In this document: piece by piece, positions 45,125-54,641 of the stretch
Position numbering within the stretch: position 1 is the stretch's first letter
Layout: the number at the start of each line of letters is the position of its first letter
Origin: Massilia endophytica
GTDB lineage: Bacteria; Pseudomonadota; Gammaproteobacteria; Burkholderiales; Burkholderiaceae_D
Assembly: GCF_021165955.1 (NCBI RefSeq)
Contig: NZ_CP088952.1
Span: 744,001 to 808,000, forward strand
DNA length: 64,000 nucleotides
Direction of reading: 5' to 3'
Notes under the pieces: model-generated
What the model was told of the DNA's origin: nothing
Databases searched by the model: none
The model's input: only the letters and a program-made list of their open reading frames with translations
Position numbers and translations under genes: made by a program

Positions 45125-47947
45125 GTGAAAATCCTGGGTATTGTCCTGTGGCTTCTCGCCACACCTGCGTTTGCACTCGGCGGGAACAATGTGGTCCGGT
45201 TTGGGAACGACACTGGCGCCCTGGTGGTCGCTTCGGGCGGCAAGGCCGCGCCGCTTCATCTTGACCCGCAGGACTGGCCGGGCGTGATCCGTGCCGCGCG
45301 GGACCTGCAGGCCGATATCCAGCGTGTCAGCGGCGCCTTGCCCGCCCTGAAGCTCGGCCCGGCTGCTGGAAAGCAGGCTGTCATCGTCGGCACCATCGGC
45401 CGCAGCGCCCTGGTGGACCAGCTCATTGCTTCGGGAAAGCTCGACGCATCTTCCATTCGCGGCAAATGGGAGGGATGGATGATGCAGACCATCGACAATC
45501 CAATGCCCGGCGTGTCGCAGGCGTTGGTCATTGCGGGCAGCGACAAGCGGGGAACGATCTACGGAATATATGAACTGTCCGAACAGATCGGCGTATCGCC
45601 CTGGTACTGGTGGGCGGATGTGCCGCCGGTCCGGCATGCCACCATCGCCGTCAGCGCCGCGCAAGCGGTGAGCGATGCTCCTGTCGTGCAGTACCGGGGC
45701 ATTTTCCTGAACGACGAGGCTCCGGCGCTGACCGGGTGGGCGAAACAGCGCTATGGCGGCTATAACCATCGCTTCTACGAGAAGGTATTCGAGCTGATTC
45801 TGCGCCTGCGCGGCAATTACTTGTGGCCCGCCATGTGGGATGCCGCCTTCTTCGATGACGATCCGCTCAACGGCAAGCTGGCGGACGAATATGGCATTGT
45901 CATGGGCACCTCGCACCACGAACCGATGATGCGGGCACAGAAGGCGTGGCACCGCCACGGCACGGGCCCATGGGACTACCAGCGCAACGAGCAGGTGCTG
46001 AAGGATTTCTGGCGCGGCGGCTTGCGCAATACGCGGGACTACGAGAAGGTGTTTACCCTGGGCATGCGTGGCGACGGCGACGAGCCCATGTCCGAGGAAT
46101 CGAATGTGGCGCTGCTGCAGCGCATCGTACGCGACCAGCGCGAGATGATTACGCAGGAGATCAACCCCCGCCTCAGCGAAGTGCCCCAGGCATGGGCGCT
46201 GTACAAGGAGGTGCAGGAATACTATGAGAAAGGCATGCGGGTGCCGGACGACGTGCTGCTGCTGTGGTGTGACGACAACTGGGGCAATATCCGGCGCCTG
46301 CCCACGGCGGAAGAACGCAAGCGGCCCGGCGGTGCGGGCGTCTACTACCACTTCGACTACGTCGGCGGCCCGCGATCCTACAAATGGCTGAACGTTACAC
46401 CGCTCCCGAAAGTCTGGGAGCAGATGCATCTGGCGTGGAAGCATGAGGCCACGCGCATGTGGATCGTGAATGTGGGCGACCTGAAGCCGATGGAGGTGCC
46501 TATCGAGTTCTTCCTCAGCTATGCCTGGAACCCCGCGAAGTGGCCCGCCGAGCGGCTGCCGGAGTACCTGAAGCTCTGGGCTGCCCGGGAATTCGGACAG
46601 GAATACGCGGCCGACATCGCCGATATCGTTTCGAAGTACACCAGGTACAACAGCCGCCGCAGGCCGGAGATGCTGGAGCCCACCACCTACAGCCTCCTGA
46701 ACTACCGGGAGGCGGAGCGGGTGGTGGAGGACTACAAGACCATCGCCAAGCGCGCACAGGACGTTTCAGCGAAGTTGCCAGCCGCGCGCCGCGATGCCTT
46801 CTTCCAGCTGGTGCTGCACCCCGTGCAGGCTGGCGCGGTGCTGAACGAGATGATGGTGAGCGCGGGCCAGAACCGGCTGTATGCGAAGCAGGGCAGGGCC
46901 TCGGCCAATGCGCTCGCCGAACGTGTGCGCGCCCTGTTTCGCGAAGATGCAGCGTTGACGCGCCGCTACCATACTATCAACGGCGGCAAGTGGAACCACA
47001 TGATGTCGCAGACGCATCTGGGCTATACCTACTGGAACCAGCCGCCACGCAATGTCATGCCTGCGGTGACCGAAATCCAGCTGCCCGAGGCAGGCGACAT
47101 GGGCGTTGCCGTGGAAGGCAGTGAACAGGTGTGGCCGGGGCCTGGCGGCGATGCACTTGCCGTGCCCACGCTGGAGATGGCGGACGGGCAGCCGCGTTTC
47201 ATCGATGTGTTCAACCGCGGAAGCAAGCCGTTTGCCTATTCCATCCGCAGCGACCAGCGCTGGCTGAAGGTCAGCCAGACCAAGGGCGCCGTCACCAGCG
47301 AGCAGCGGGTCTGGATCAGCGCGAACTGGAATGACGTTCCCGAAGGCGAGCAGCAGGCCATGCTCACCGTTTCCGGCCCGGATGGCGCGGAAGCTAAGGT
47401 ACGTGTGCCCGTGCGGAAGCAGCATGCCGCGCCGGGCTTCACTGAAACGAATGGCGTTGTGTCCATCGAAGCGGAACACTATGCCAGGGCGCTGGCGTCG
47501 GCTGGGCGTCAATGGCTGCGGGTGCCGGACCATGGACGCACGCTGTCCGGCATGACGTCGGTCGAGGCGGGATCGGCGGGCGCAGAGCAGGCCTCGCACC
47601 TTGAGTACCCCGTGGTCCTGCACAAGGCGGGCGAAGTGACGGTGCAGGTAACGCTGGCGCCGACCCTGAAGTTCCAGCCGGGGCAGGGCCTGCGCTACGG
47701 CATTTCCTTCGACGACGAGCCGCCGCAGATCGTGAATGTGCATGCCGACCAGTCCCTCGCGCACTGGGAAAAGATAGTGGGAGATGGCGCTGCGCAGTTC
47801 ACATCGAAGCATCGCCTGCCGCAGGCGGGAGCGCATACGCTGAAATTCTGGGCGGTCGATCCCGGCCTCGTGGTGCAGAAGCTGGTGATCGATGCGGGAG
47901 GCCTCGAGCCCAGTTATCTCGGGCCGCCCGAGAGCCCAAGAAAATAA
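45125..47947 (+). CDS. Glycoside hydrolase family 115 alpha-(4-O-methyl)glucuronidase
   Basis: 940 residues. Signal peptide about 1-18. Follows GH115 along its length: QYRGIFLNDEAPAL, LRGNYLWPAMWDAAFFDD, GTSHHEPMMRAQ, LGMRGDGDEPM, LLWCDDNWGNIRRLP, YYHFDYVGGPRSYKWLN, HMMSQTHLGYTYWNQP, and a C-terminal beta domain (SIEAEHYARA). GH115 enzymes take (methyl)glucuronate from internal as well as terminal xylose units. GTG start with GGAG eight bases upstream; two bases after the GH43 stop. Confidence 0.92.
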   Translation: MKILGIVLWLLATPAFALGGNNVVRFGNDTGALVVASGGKAAPLHLDPQDWPGVIRAARDLQADIQRVSGALPALKLGPAAGKQAVIVGTIGRSALVDQLIASGKLDASSIRGKWEGWMMQTIDNPMPGVSQALVIAGSDKRGTIYGIYELSEQIGVSPWYWWADVPPVRHATIAVSAAQAVSDAPVVQYRGIFLNDEAPALTGWAKQRYGGYNHRFYEKVFELILRLRGNYLWPAMWDAAFFDDDPLNGKLADEYGIVMGTSHHEPMMRAQKAWHRHGTGPWDYQRNEQVLKDFWRGGLRNTRDYEKVFTLGMRGDGDEPMSEESNVALLQRIVRDQREMITQEINPRLSEVPQAWALYKEVQEYYEKGMRVPDDVLLLWCDDNWGNIRRLPTAEERKRPGGAGVYYHFDYVGGPRSYKWLNVTPLPKVWEQMHLAWKHEATRMWIVNVGDLKPMEVPIEFFLSYAWNPAKWPAERLPEYLKLWAAREFGQEYAADIADIVSKYTRYNSRRRPEMLEPTTYSLLNYREAERVVEDYKTIAKRAQDVSAKLPAARRDAFFQLVLHPVQAGAVLNEMMVSAGQNRLYAKQGRASANALAERVRALFREDAALTRRYHTINGGKWNHMMSQTHLGYTYWNQPPRNVMPAVTEIQLPEAGDMGVAVEGSEQVWPGPGGDALAVPTLEMADGQPRFIDVFNRGSKPFAYSIRSDQRWLKVSQTKGAVTSEQRVWISANWNDVPEGEQQAMLTVSGPDGAEAKVRVPVRKQHAAPGFTETNGVVSIEAEHYARALASAGRQWLRVPDHGRTLSGMTSVEAGSAGAEQASHLEYPVVLHKAGEVTVQVTLAPTLKFQPGQGLRYGISFDDEPPQIVNVHADQSLAHWEKIVGDGAAQFTSKHRLPQAGAHTLKFWAVDPGLVVQKLVIDAGGLEPSYLGPPESPRK

Positions 47948-47962
47948 TACGGAGACGATGGA

Positions 47963-50110
47963 ATGAAGAGAATTCTTGGCGCGATAGCGCTTCTGGTGGC
48001 AACGGCGCTCGCCGTCCCGGCGTGGGCCGTCGAGGAAGACGGCTATCAGCTATGGATGCGCTATCGCCCCCTGGACAGGGCAGCACAGGCAAGACTGGAT
48101 GCCAGTGCCATTATCTATCAAGGTGCGGCATCGCCTACTGTGAACGCGGCCATCGGTGAGCTTCAGCGCGCCACCAAGGGCTGGGCAGGGCATGCTGCCC
48201 CGCTGCGCTCCGGGTTGCAGGATGGAGCCATCGTGCTCGCCACGCCCGCCAATGCGCCACAGCTCGCGGCGCAGATCGATGGCCTCAAAACCCTTGGCGC
48301 TGAAGGCTATGCGCTGAAGCGCCTCAAGCTGCAGGGCCGCCGCATCACGCTCATTGCCGCGAACACCGATATCGGCCTGCTGTACGGCAGTTTCGCATGG
48401 CTGCGCGCGGCTGGAAGCGGGGCTGCGCTGGACAAGCTCGATGAGCGCTCCGCGCCAAAGCTCCAGTTGAGGGTTCTGAATCACTGGGACAACCTGGACC
48501 GCACGGTGGAACGCGGCTATGCGGGCGAATCCATCTGGGACTGGTGGGCCCTGCCCGAAGTGCGCGACCGCCGCTACATTGACTACGCCCGCGCCAACGC
48601 TTCGCTGGGCATCAACGGCGCAGTGCTGAACAACGTGAATTCCAAGGCCGAGATCCTGACGGCGCCATGGATCGCCAAGGCCGCCGCAGTGGCGGATGTT
48701 CTGAGGCCCTATGGCATCAGGGTCTATCTCTCCGCGCGCTTCTCCACGCCGCTGGAATTGAAGGAGACCGCCACGGCGGACCCGCTGGCGCCCGAGGTGG
48801 CGGCCTGGTGGCGCAGGAAGGCGGACGAGATCTACCGCGCCATTCCCGATTTCGGCGGCTTCCTCGTCAAGGCGAATTCCGAAGGCCAGCCCGGCCCGCA
48901 GGACTATCACCGCAGCCACGCCGACGGCGCCAACATGCTGGCCCAGGCGCTCGCTCCGCACAAGGGTATTGTGATGTGGCGTGCATTCGTCTACGCGGCA
49001 GAAAAGCCGGTGGACCGCGCCCGGCAGGCTTACGACGAGTTCAAACCGCTGGACGGCAGCTTCGCGCCCAATGTCATGGTGCAGGTCAAGAATGGCGCCA
49101 TCGACTTCCAGCCGCGCGAACCCTTCCATCCCCTGTTCGGGGCGATGAAGCATACTCCGCTGATGATGGAGTTCCAGATCACGAAGGAGTATCTGGGCTT
49201 CGCGACGCACCTCGCCTACCTTGGCCCCTTGTTCCAGGAAACCCTGCGCAGCGATACCAGGCAGCGCGAAGGTGGGTGGACGGTGGCCCAGGTGCTGGAG
49301 GAGGGCGCCGGTCCTGCAGGGCTGACCGGCATGGCAGGCGTCGCCAATATCGGCAGCTCGCGCACCTGGAGCGGTTCGCATTTCGACCAGGCCAACTGGT
49401 ACGCCTTCGGCAGGCTGGCGTGGAATCCGCAGGCTTCCGCGCGCCATATCGCGCAGGAATGGGCGGCACAGACCTTTCCGCCCGCCGCGGCAAAGGACAT
49501 CACGGACATGATGATGATGTCGCGCGAGGCCGTGGTGAACTACATGACGCCTCTCGGCCTGCACCACCTCATGGGAACCGGCCATCACCACGGCCCGGCG
49601 CCCTGGGTGGACGATCTGGGGCGGCCGGACTGGAACCCCGTCTACTATCACAAGGCCGACCGCAAGGGCGTGGGCTTCGACCGCACGGCGGGCGGCAGCG
49701 GCGCCCTGGCGCAGTACGCGCCGGAGCTGGCGCGCCGCTGGTCGGACCCGCGCAGCACGCCGCCCGAGCTGCTGCTATGGTTCCACCATCTCCCATGGAC
49801 CTACGCCATGCCTTCCGGCCGTGATCTGTGGACAGAGCTTGTGGCGCATTACGATCTTGGCGTGTCGCAGGCGGACGAGCTTCGCAAGCGCTGGGCGAAG
49901 CTCCGGCCCATGATCGACGCCGAGCGTTTCGAGGACGTCAGCACTTTGCTGGACAAGCAGTACAAGGAGGCGCTGTGGTGGCGCGATGCCAGCGTGGCCT
50001 ACTTCCAGTCCGTTTCCGGCCTGCCGCTGCCAGCGGGCGTACGTGCGCCGGAGCGCAGCCTGGAAGAATACAAGCGCCAGCGCTTCCCCTTTGCTCCGGG
50101 CAGGGGCTGA
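47963..50110 (+). CDS. Glycoside hydrolase family 67 alpha-glucuronidase, secreted
   Basis: 715 residues. Signal peptide about 1-22. GH67 motifs: LRVLNHWDNLDRTVERGYAG, GFLVKANSEGQPGP with the acid Glu, VMVQVKNGAIDFQPREPF with the Asp and Glu pair that activates water, and a helical C-terminal domain with HHLPWTYAMPSGRDLW. GH67 releases methylglucuronate from the non-reducing end of short oligosaccharides, complementing the GH115. Often cytoplasmic in Gram-positives; here exported. Last gene of the enzyme unit. Confidence 0.94.
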   Translation: MKRILGAIALLVATALAVPAWAVEEDGYQLWMRYRPLDRAAQARLDASAIIYQGAASPTVNAAIGELQRATKGWAGHAAPLRSGLQDGAIVLATPANAPQLAAQIDGLKTLGAEGYALKRLKLQGRRITLIAANTDIGLLYGSFAWLRAAGSGAALDKLDERSAPKLQLRVLNHWDNLDRTVERGYAGESIWDWWALPEVRDRRYIDYARANASLGINGAVLNNVNSKAEILTAPWIAKAAAVADVLRPYGIRVYLSARFSTPLELKETATADPLAPEVAAWWRRKADEIYRAIPDFGGFLVKANSEGQPGPQDYHRSHADGANMLAQALAPHKGIVMWRAFVYAAEKPVDRARQAYDEFKPLDGSFAPNVMVQVKNGAIDFQPREPFHPLFGAMKHTPLMMEFQITKEYLGFATHLAYLGPLFQETLRSDTRQREGGWTVAQVLEEGAGPAGLTGMAGVANIGSSRTWSGSHFDQANWYAFGRLAWNPQASARHIAQEWAAQTFPPAAAKDITDMMMMSREAVVNYMTPLGLHHLMGTGHHHGPAPWVDDLGRPDWNPVYYHKADRKGVGFDRTAGGSGALAQYAPELARRWSDPRSTPPELLLWFHHLPWTYAMPSGRDLWTELVAHYDLGVSQADELRKRWAKLRPMIDAERFEDVSTLLDKQYKEALWWRDASVAYFQSVSGLPLPAGVRAPERSLEEYKRQRFPFAPGRG

Positions 50111-50118
50111 GCGCCCGC

Positions 50119-50155
50119 AAGCCCGGATGGCCACGCTGTGGTAAAGTCCGGGCTT
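50119..50155 (+). terminator. Hairpin after GH67, possible weak terminator
   Basis: AAGCCCGGA (50119-50127) and TCCGGGCTT (50147-50155) pair exactly; the loop can form a second CCAC/GTGG stem. Only a short GATTT follows, so read-through into the LacI gene is possible. Confidence 0.55.
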
Positions 50156-50160
50156 GATTT

Positions 50161-50172
50161 GACAACGCTGTC
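50161..50172. promoter_or_regulatory. CG-centred palindrome before the LacI gene
   Basis: GACAACGCTGTC agrees with its reverse complement at 10 of 12 bases, has the central CG usual for LacI-family operators, and overlaps a TTGACA (50159-50164) that may be a -35; no good -10 was found. It may be an autoregulatory site. Confidence 0.35.
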
Positions 50173-50203
50173 TGACTAACTTTTCCCATCGTTTCCTAGC
50201 CAA

Positions 50204-51295
50204 ATGACCAAAGCAAAGGCGAGTGCTCCAGCCGCGAGATCGGGCGCCCCGACCATGGCCGACGTGGCCCAGCTGGCCGGAGTGTCCCCGATGACGGTGT
50301 CCAGGGTAATGAATGGCGACCCCAATGTACGGCTCACGACGCGCAAGAAGGTCGATGCCGCCGTCGCTGCGCTGAACTATGTGCCGAACCAGGCGGCGCG
50401 CCGCCTTGCCGGTGCGCGCCCAATCCGTGTCGGTTTCCTCTACAGTAATCCCAGCGCGGGCTATCTGAGCGAGTTCCTCGTGGGCCTGCTGAACCAGGCC
50501 AGCCTGCACAATATCCAGCTGGTTGTGGAGAAGTGCGAAGCGGGCCTGGACTGGCAGGTGCAGACGCGCCGCCTGATCGACAACGGCGTCGACGGCATCA
50601 TCCTGCCGCCGCCCCTGTGCGACCTGCCGGGCCTTATCGACATGATCAGCAAGGCGGGCACGCCCGCCGTCACGGTTGCCTGCGGCAAGCCGGACAAGCG
50701 CGCAGGCGCCGTGAGCATCGACGACTACCAGGCCGCCTTCACCATGACCAGCCACCTGATCGCGCTGGGCCACCACCGCATCGGCTTCATCATCGGCCAT
50801 CCGAACCAGACCGCCAGCGCGCGCCGCCTGGCGGGCTTCGAAGCGGCCGTGGCGGAGAAGGGCGGAGACGCTTCGCCCGAGCTGCGCGTGCAGGGCCTGT
50901 TCACCTACCGTTCCGGCCTGGACGCGGCGGAACAGCTTCTGGCACTGGAGCAGCGGCCCACCGCCATCTTCGCCAGCAACGACGACATGGCGGCAGCCAC
51001 GGTCGCCATCGCGCACCGGCTGGGCCTCGACGTTCCGGGCGATCTTACGGTCGCAGGTTTCGACGATACGGCGCTTGCCACCACCATCTGGCCCGAGCTG
51101 ACCACCGTGCGCCAGCCCATTACCGAGATGGCCGAAACGGCCGTGCGCTTCCTGGTGCACCAGATCCGGGCCCTGCGCGAAGGCGAGGGCGACTCGCCGG
51201 AGCACATGGTGATGGACTTCTCCCTCATCCGCCGCCAGTCCGACGCGGCGCCCCGTATGCGCCCTCCGCTCAAGATAGGCGCTAACAAGCGCTGA
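50204..51295 (+). CDS. LacI-family transcriptional regulator, probable xylan/xylose repressor
   Basis: 363 residues. N-terminal tail, then the helix-turn-helix TMADVAQLAGVSPMTVSRVMNG and hinge helix YVPNQAARRLAGAR, then the periplasmic-binding-like effector domain (VGFLYSNPSAGYLSEFLVG, FASNDDMAAATVAIAHRLG, VAGFDDTALA). Position between the GH67 and the TonB receptor gene makes it the likely regulator that binds the two xyl-box-like sites, with xylose or an oligosaccharide as inducer. That link is inference; the symbol xylR is not given because the family name is shared by other regulators. Confidence 0.92.
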   Translation: MTKAKASAPAARSGAPTMADVAQLAGVSPMTVSRVMNGDPNVRLTTRKKVDAAVAALNYVPNQAARRLAGARPIRVGFLYSNPSAGYLSEFLVGLLNQASLHNIQLVVEKCEAGLDWQVQTRRLIDNGVDGIILPPPLCDLPGLIDMISKAGTPAVTVACGKPDKRAGAVSIDDYQAAFTMTSHLIALGHHRIGFIIGHPNQTASARRLAGFEAAVAEKGGDASPELRVQGLFTYRSGLDAAEQLLALEQRPTAIFASNDDMAAATVAIAHRLGLDVPGDLTVAGFDDTALATTIWPELTTVRQPITEMAETAVRFLVHQIRALREGEGDSPEHMVMDFSLIRRQSDAAPRMRPPLKIGANKR

Positions 51296-51351
51296 GGCGC
51301 AAGCCCGCTCCAGCGCTGGTTTCCGGCGCTACTCTCCATACACAGCAGCCA

Positions 51352-51379
51352 AAACGCCCCGCCACCGGGGCGTTTCTTC
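51352..51379 (+). terminator. Rho-independent terminator after the LacI gene
   Basis: AAACGCCCCG (51352-51361) and CGGGGCGTTT (51366-51375) with a CCAC loop and TCTTC after it. Confidence 0.82.
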
Positions 51380-51426
51380 TATTTGCGACAAAAATGGTTG
51401 CGCATAACATTCGATGTTAAAAGATG

Positions 51427-51455
51427 TTGACTTTGAGTTGTACGACAACTACACT
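51427..51455 (+). promoter_or_regulatory. Promoter of the TonB-dependent receptor
   Basis: TTGACT (51427-51432) and TACACT (51450-51455), 17-base spacer. Within the spacer AGTTGT-ACG-ACAACT (51436-51450) is a perfect inverted repeat that could be a second operator. Confidence 0.75.
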
Positions 51456-51468
51456 CGAATCGCTAACA
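51455..51468. promoter_or_regulatory. xyl-box-like operator of the TonB-dependent receptor
   Basis: TCGAATCGCTAACA matches 11 of 14 bases of TGGTAGCGCTAACA. Its first T is the last base of the -10, the same arrangement as at 42257/42258. Confidence 0.6.
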
Positions 51469-51523
51469 AGCACATAACGCTGCCCACCGGAGCGGCGATC
51501 AAGAACATAGAGGAGACCAAACG

Positions 51524-54500
51524 ATGTTGAAGACACGCAGCACGGCCGCAGTGCGCCCCAGCCGTACGGTGGCGTTGACCCTCACGGCGATGGCGAGCCT
51601 GATTTCCCAGGCTTACGCGCAGCAGGCCACGCCGGCGCCCGCGGACTCGATGCAGACCGTCCAGGTGACGGGCTACCGCACCAGCCTTATTTCGTCCGCC
51701 AAGGACAAGCGCGAAGCCACCGGCTTCCAGGATTCGATCAACGCCGAAGACTTCGGCAAGTTCCCGGACAAGAACATCGCCGAGTCCCTGAGCCGCGTTC
51801 CCGGCGTGCAGGTGGCGCGCGACGTAACGGGCGAGGGCATGACGATCCAGATCCGCGGCCTCGGTTCGAGCTTCACCAAGATCCTGCTGAATAATTCCTC
51901 CGTTGCCGTTGCCTCCTCCGGCCCGATCGATGGCCAGAACAGTAACCGCGAGGTGGACCTCGACCTGCTGCCCACCGACCTGTTCACCAAGCTCACTGTC
52001 AGCAAGAGCCCCACCGCCAGCATGCTGGAAGGCGGCGCCGCCGGTATCGTGAACCTGCGCAGCGCGCGTCCCTTCGACAAGGAAGGCCAGTATGTCGCCG
52101 TGAACGTCACCGGCACCCGCACCAAGATCGCGGGCAAGACGGGCGGCCGCGGCTCCGTAATCGCCAGCCGCACCTTCGGCGACACCTTCGGTATCCTGGG
52201 CGGCGTGGCGCTCTCCCGCCAGGAAGCCCGCACCACCGGTTTCGAGACCGTGGGCTGGACCAATCCCAACCTGACCGCCGCGCAACGCGCCGGAACCCGC
52301 AACCCCACCGGCGGCGGCAACTGGACCATTCCCGCCACCGTGCCGGCCAACGCAGGCAACGGCCTGGTGCCGGGCACCGTCATCGACCAGGCCTTCCTGC
52401 TCGCGCACAATCCCGGCCTGACGATCGACCAGATCGACAATGCCATCGTGCCGCGCCTGGGCCGCACCATGGACTACTTCGGCACCAAGGACAAGGTCTC
52501 GGCCGTGGTCAGCGCCGAATACCGCCCCACCGAATCGCTGCACTTCTACCTGGACACCATGTACAGCAAGAAGGACGACGACATGCAGCGTATCGCCTAC
52601 AACTGGGCGGTGCGCAATAACGCGGCCATCCCGCTGAACATGACCGTGGACCGCAACGACTGCTCCAACGGCTGCGTGGTCACGGGAGGCACCTTCGCCA
52701 ACACGCTGCACTTCATCGAATACGGCCCGCGCCGCGACAAGGTGGACCTGCTGGGCATCAACCCGGGCATGGAATGGAAGATCACGCCGAGGCTGAAGCT
52801 GGACGCCCAGGCGAACTACAACCGCAGCCGCTTCAGCCACGAAGCGCCGACCGTGATGCCGATCACGCCCGTCAACGGCGGCGATACCGTCACCTACAAG
52901 AACGAGGGTGGCATTCCCTCCATCGTTTCCAACCTGGACCTGAACAATCCCTCCACCTATGTGTGGGGCGGCGGCCGCGTGAACATCCAGAACGAGCTGC
53001 GCGAAACCCGCACCAAGGGCCTGCATACGGACCTGACCTGGGGCGACAAGTCCTTCAACATCAGGACCGGCGTGGCCTACGACGACATCAACCGCCGCAT
53101 CCGCGCCCAGGAGAACTCCGCCGCATGGCAGGCGGCCGTCTGCGGCAACAACCCGAGCGTGTTCCTGCAGGGGCCTAACGGCGCGCCTCCATGCGACGGC
53201 GCATCGACGCCTGGCGCCAGCGCCGCTGCGCTGTATCCTGGCTTCGGCACCGGCTACACGGCAGGCCGCACCGACACGCTGACCTATGGCGGCTCGCTGA
53301 TTCCAGCCAGCGCCCTGGCCAGCTACATCATCCCTGGCCCTTACGGCAAGCCGGTCATCGACTGGGCGCGCTTCCGCAAGGACTCGAAGTACGACTACTA
53401 CAACGCCACAGCGCCGGACGCGGGCTCCTCGTCCACCGGCGCCAGCGCGGGCTATATCGGCGAGAAGAGCACCGGCTTCTACGTCGAAACGAACGGCGAG
53501 GCGGAACCGGCGGGCTACAAGCTGCGCTACAACGCAGGTGTGCGCTACGTGCGCACCGAGCAGCAGGTGGGCTCCTACAACGGCGTTTCCGATCCGCGCA
53601 ACGCCACCCTTACGCTCAACGGCAGCAAGTACCCCAACATCAACCAGTGGGTGTACCAGGAGAGCAGCTACCACAACACCCTGCCGTCGGCCACCGCCGC
53701 GCTGGACCTGCGCAAGGACGTGGTGCTGCGCGCCGCGGCATCGCGCAGCATGACCCGCGTGGACCCCAACGCCCTGCGTCCGGGCATCAACTTCTCCTCC
53801 GTGTCGGCGGATGTTGGCACGGTGGGCAATGCGTCCCTGAAGCCCTACATCTCGGACAACATCGACCTGGGGCTGGACTGGTACACGGGCCGCGAAGGCT
53901 ATGTGAGCCTGACCGCCTTCCAGAAGCGCATCAACGGCTTCACGGTCAACGAGAACATCACACAGCCATTCACCTCGCTCGCGGCCTATGGCGTCACCTA
54001 TGACAACCTGGCGCCGAACCAGAAGGACGCGATCAATGCCCGCGGCGGCCCGAATGTGGCGACGGTGGTGCTGACCCGTCCGCGCAATGCGGAAGGCGAG
54101 CTGCGTATCCGCGGCCTGGAGCTGGGCTGGGTGCAGCCGCTGGACAAGTGGATTCCATGGCGCGGTTTCGGCTTCAACGAAACCCTCACGCTCATCAACC
54201 AGCGCGCCAGCGGCGAAGGCAGCAAGGGCTTCATTGCGCTGGGCGTGCCGAAGAAGACCAACAACTTCGGCATCTACTACGAGAACCACGGCTACATGGC
54301 GCGCCTGTCGCACACCTACAGCCAGGGCTCGCAAGTGGCCAACGCCAACCAGAACGGCATCACCAATGCCGCCCTGTTCGGCGACGACTACAAGCAGCTG
54401 GACTTCTCGTCGAGCGTGGAGCTGGACCAGGTGTTCGACCGCGAGGGCTGGCCAACGCTGTCCTTCGACATCGTGAACCTGAACAACGCAACGCGCCGTT

Positions 54501-54583
54501 CCTACTTCCAGTTCCCGAACGCGACCATGTCGCAGTACTCGCCGGGCCGCACCTACTCCCTCGGCCTGCGCATGAAGTTCTGA
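51524..54583 (+). CDS. TonB-dependent outer-membrane receptor (xylo-oligosaccharide uptake candidate)
   Basis: 1019 residues. Signal peptide about 1-31 (ending SLISQAYAQ), a TonB box near 46-52 (QTVQVTG), plug domain (INAEDFGKFPDKNIAESLSR, MTIQIRGLGSSFTKILLNN region) and a beta-barrel ending in the aromatic strand YSLGLRMKF. It belongs to the large carbohydrate receptor type common in Caulobacter and Xanthomonas; there is no SusD partner. GAGGAG lies nine bases before the ATG. Xyl-box-like control and the neighbours point to xylan fragments as substrate. Confidence 0.93.
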   Translation: MLKTRSTAAVRPSRTVALTLTAMASLISQAYAQQATPAPADSMQTVQVTGYRTSLISSAKDKREATGFQDSINAEDFGKFPDKNIAESLSRVPGVQVARDVTGEGMTIQIRGLGSSFTKILLNNSSVAVASSGPIDGQNSNREVDLDLLPTDLFTKLTVSKSPTASMLEGGAAGIVNLRSARPFDKEGQYVAVNVTGTRTKIAGKTGGRGSVIASRTFGDTFGILGGVALSRQEARTTGFETVGWTNPNLTAAQRAGTRNPTGGGNWTIPATVPANAGNGLVPGTVIDQAFLLAHNPGLTIDQIDNAIVPRLGRTMDYFGTKDKVSAVVSAEYRPTESLHFYLDTMYSKKDDDMQRIAYNWAVRNNAAIPLNMTVDRNDCSNGCVVTGGTFANTLHFIEYGPRRDKVDLLGINPGMEWKITPRLKLDAQANYNRSRFSHEAPTVMPITPVNGGDTVTYKNEGGIPSIVSNLDLNNPSTYVWGGGRVNIQNELRETRTKGLHTDLTWGDKSFNIRTGVAYDDINRRIRAQENSAAWQAAVCGNNPSVFLQGPNGAPPCDGASTPGASAAALYPGFGTGYTAGRTDTLTYGGSLIPASALASYIIPGPYGKPVIDWARFRKDSKYDYYNATAPDAGSSSTGASAGYIGEKSTGFYVETNGEAEPAGYKLRYNAGVRYVRTEQQVGSYNGVSDPRNATLTLNGSKYPNINQWVYQESSYHNTLPSATAALDLRKDVVLRAAASRSMTRVDPNALRPGINFSSVSADVGTVGNASLKPYISDNIDLGLDWYTGREGYVSLTAFQKRINGFTVNENITQPFTSLAAYGVTYDNLAPNQKDAINARGGPNVATVVLTRPRNAEGELRIRGLELGWVQPLDKWIPWRGFGFNETLTLINQRASGEGSKGFIALGVPKKTNNFGIYYENHGYMARLSHTYSQGSQVANANQNGITNAALFGDDYKQLDFSSSVELDQVFDREGWPTLSFDIVNLNNATRRSYFQFPNATMSQYSPGRTYSLGLRMKF

Positions 54584-54592
54584 TGCGCATGG

Positions 54593-54617
54593 AGGCGGCG
54601 GCCAGCGGCCGCCGCCT
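54593..54617 (+). other. Perfect GC hairpin between receptor and GH35 genes
   Basis: AGGCGGCGGCC and GGCCGCCGCCT, 11 bp with a 3-base loop, no T-run. It may protect the receptor mRNA 3' end or reduce expression of GH35 relative to the receptor. Confidence 0.6.
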
Positions 54618-54641
54618 TGTCCCATCCTCGAAAGGCTAGCA

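Noticed and set aside
51278..51291. Another GGCGCTAACA near the end of the LacI gene, similar to half a xyl-box
   Set aside because: It lies within codons at the gene end, fits only 9 of 14 bases without a gap, and no promoter lies beside it.
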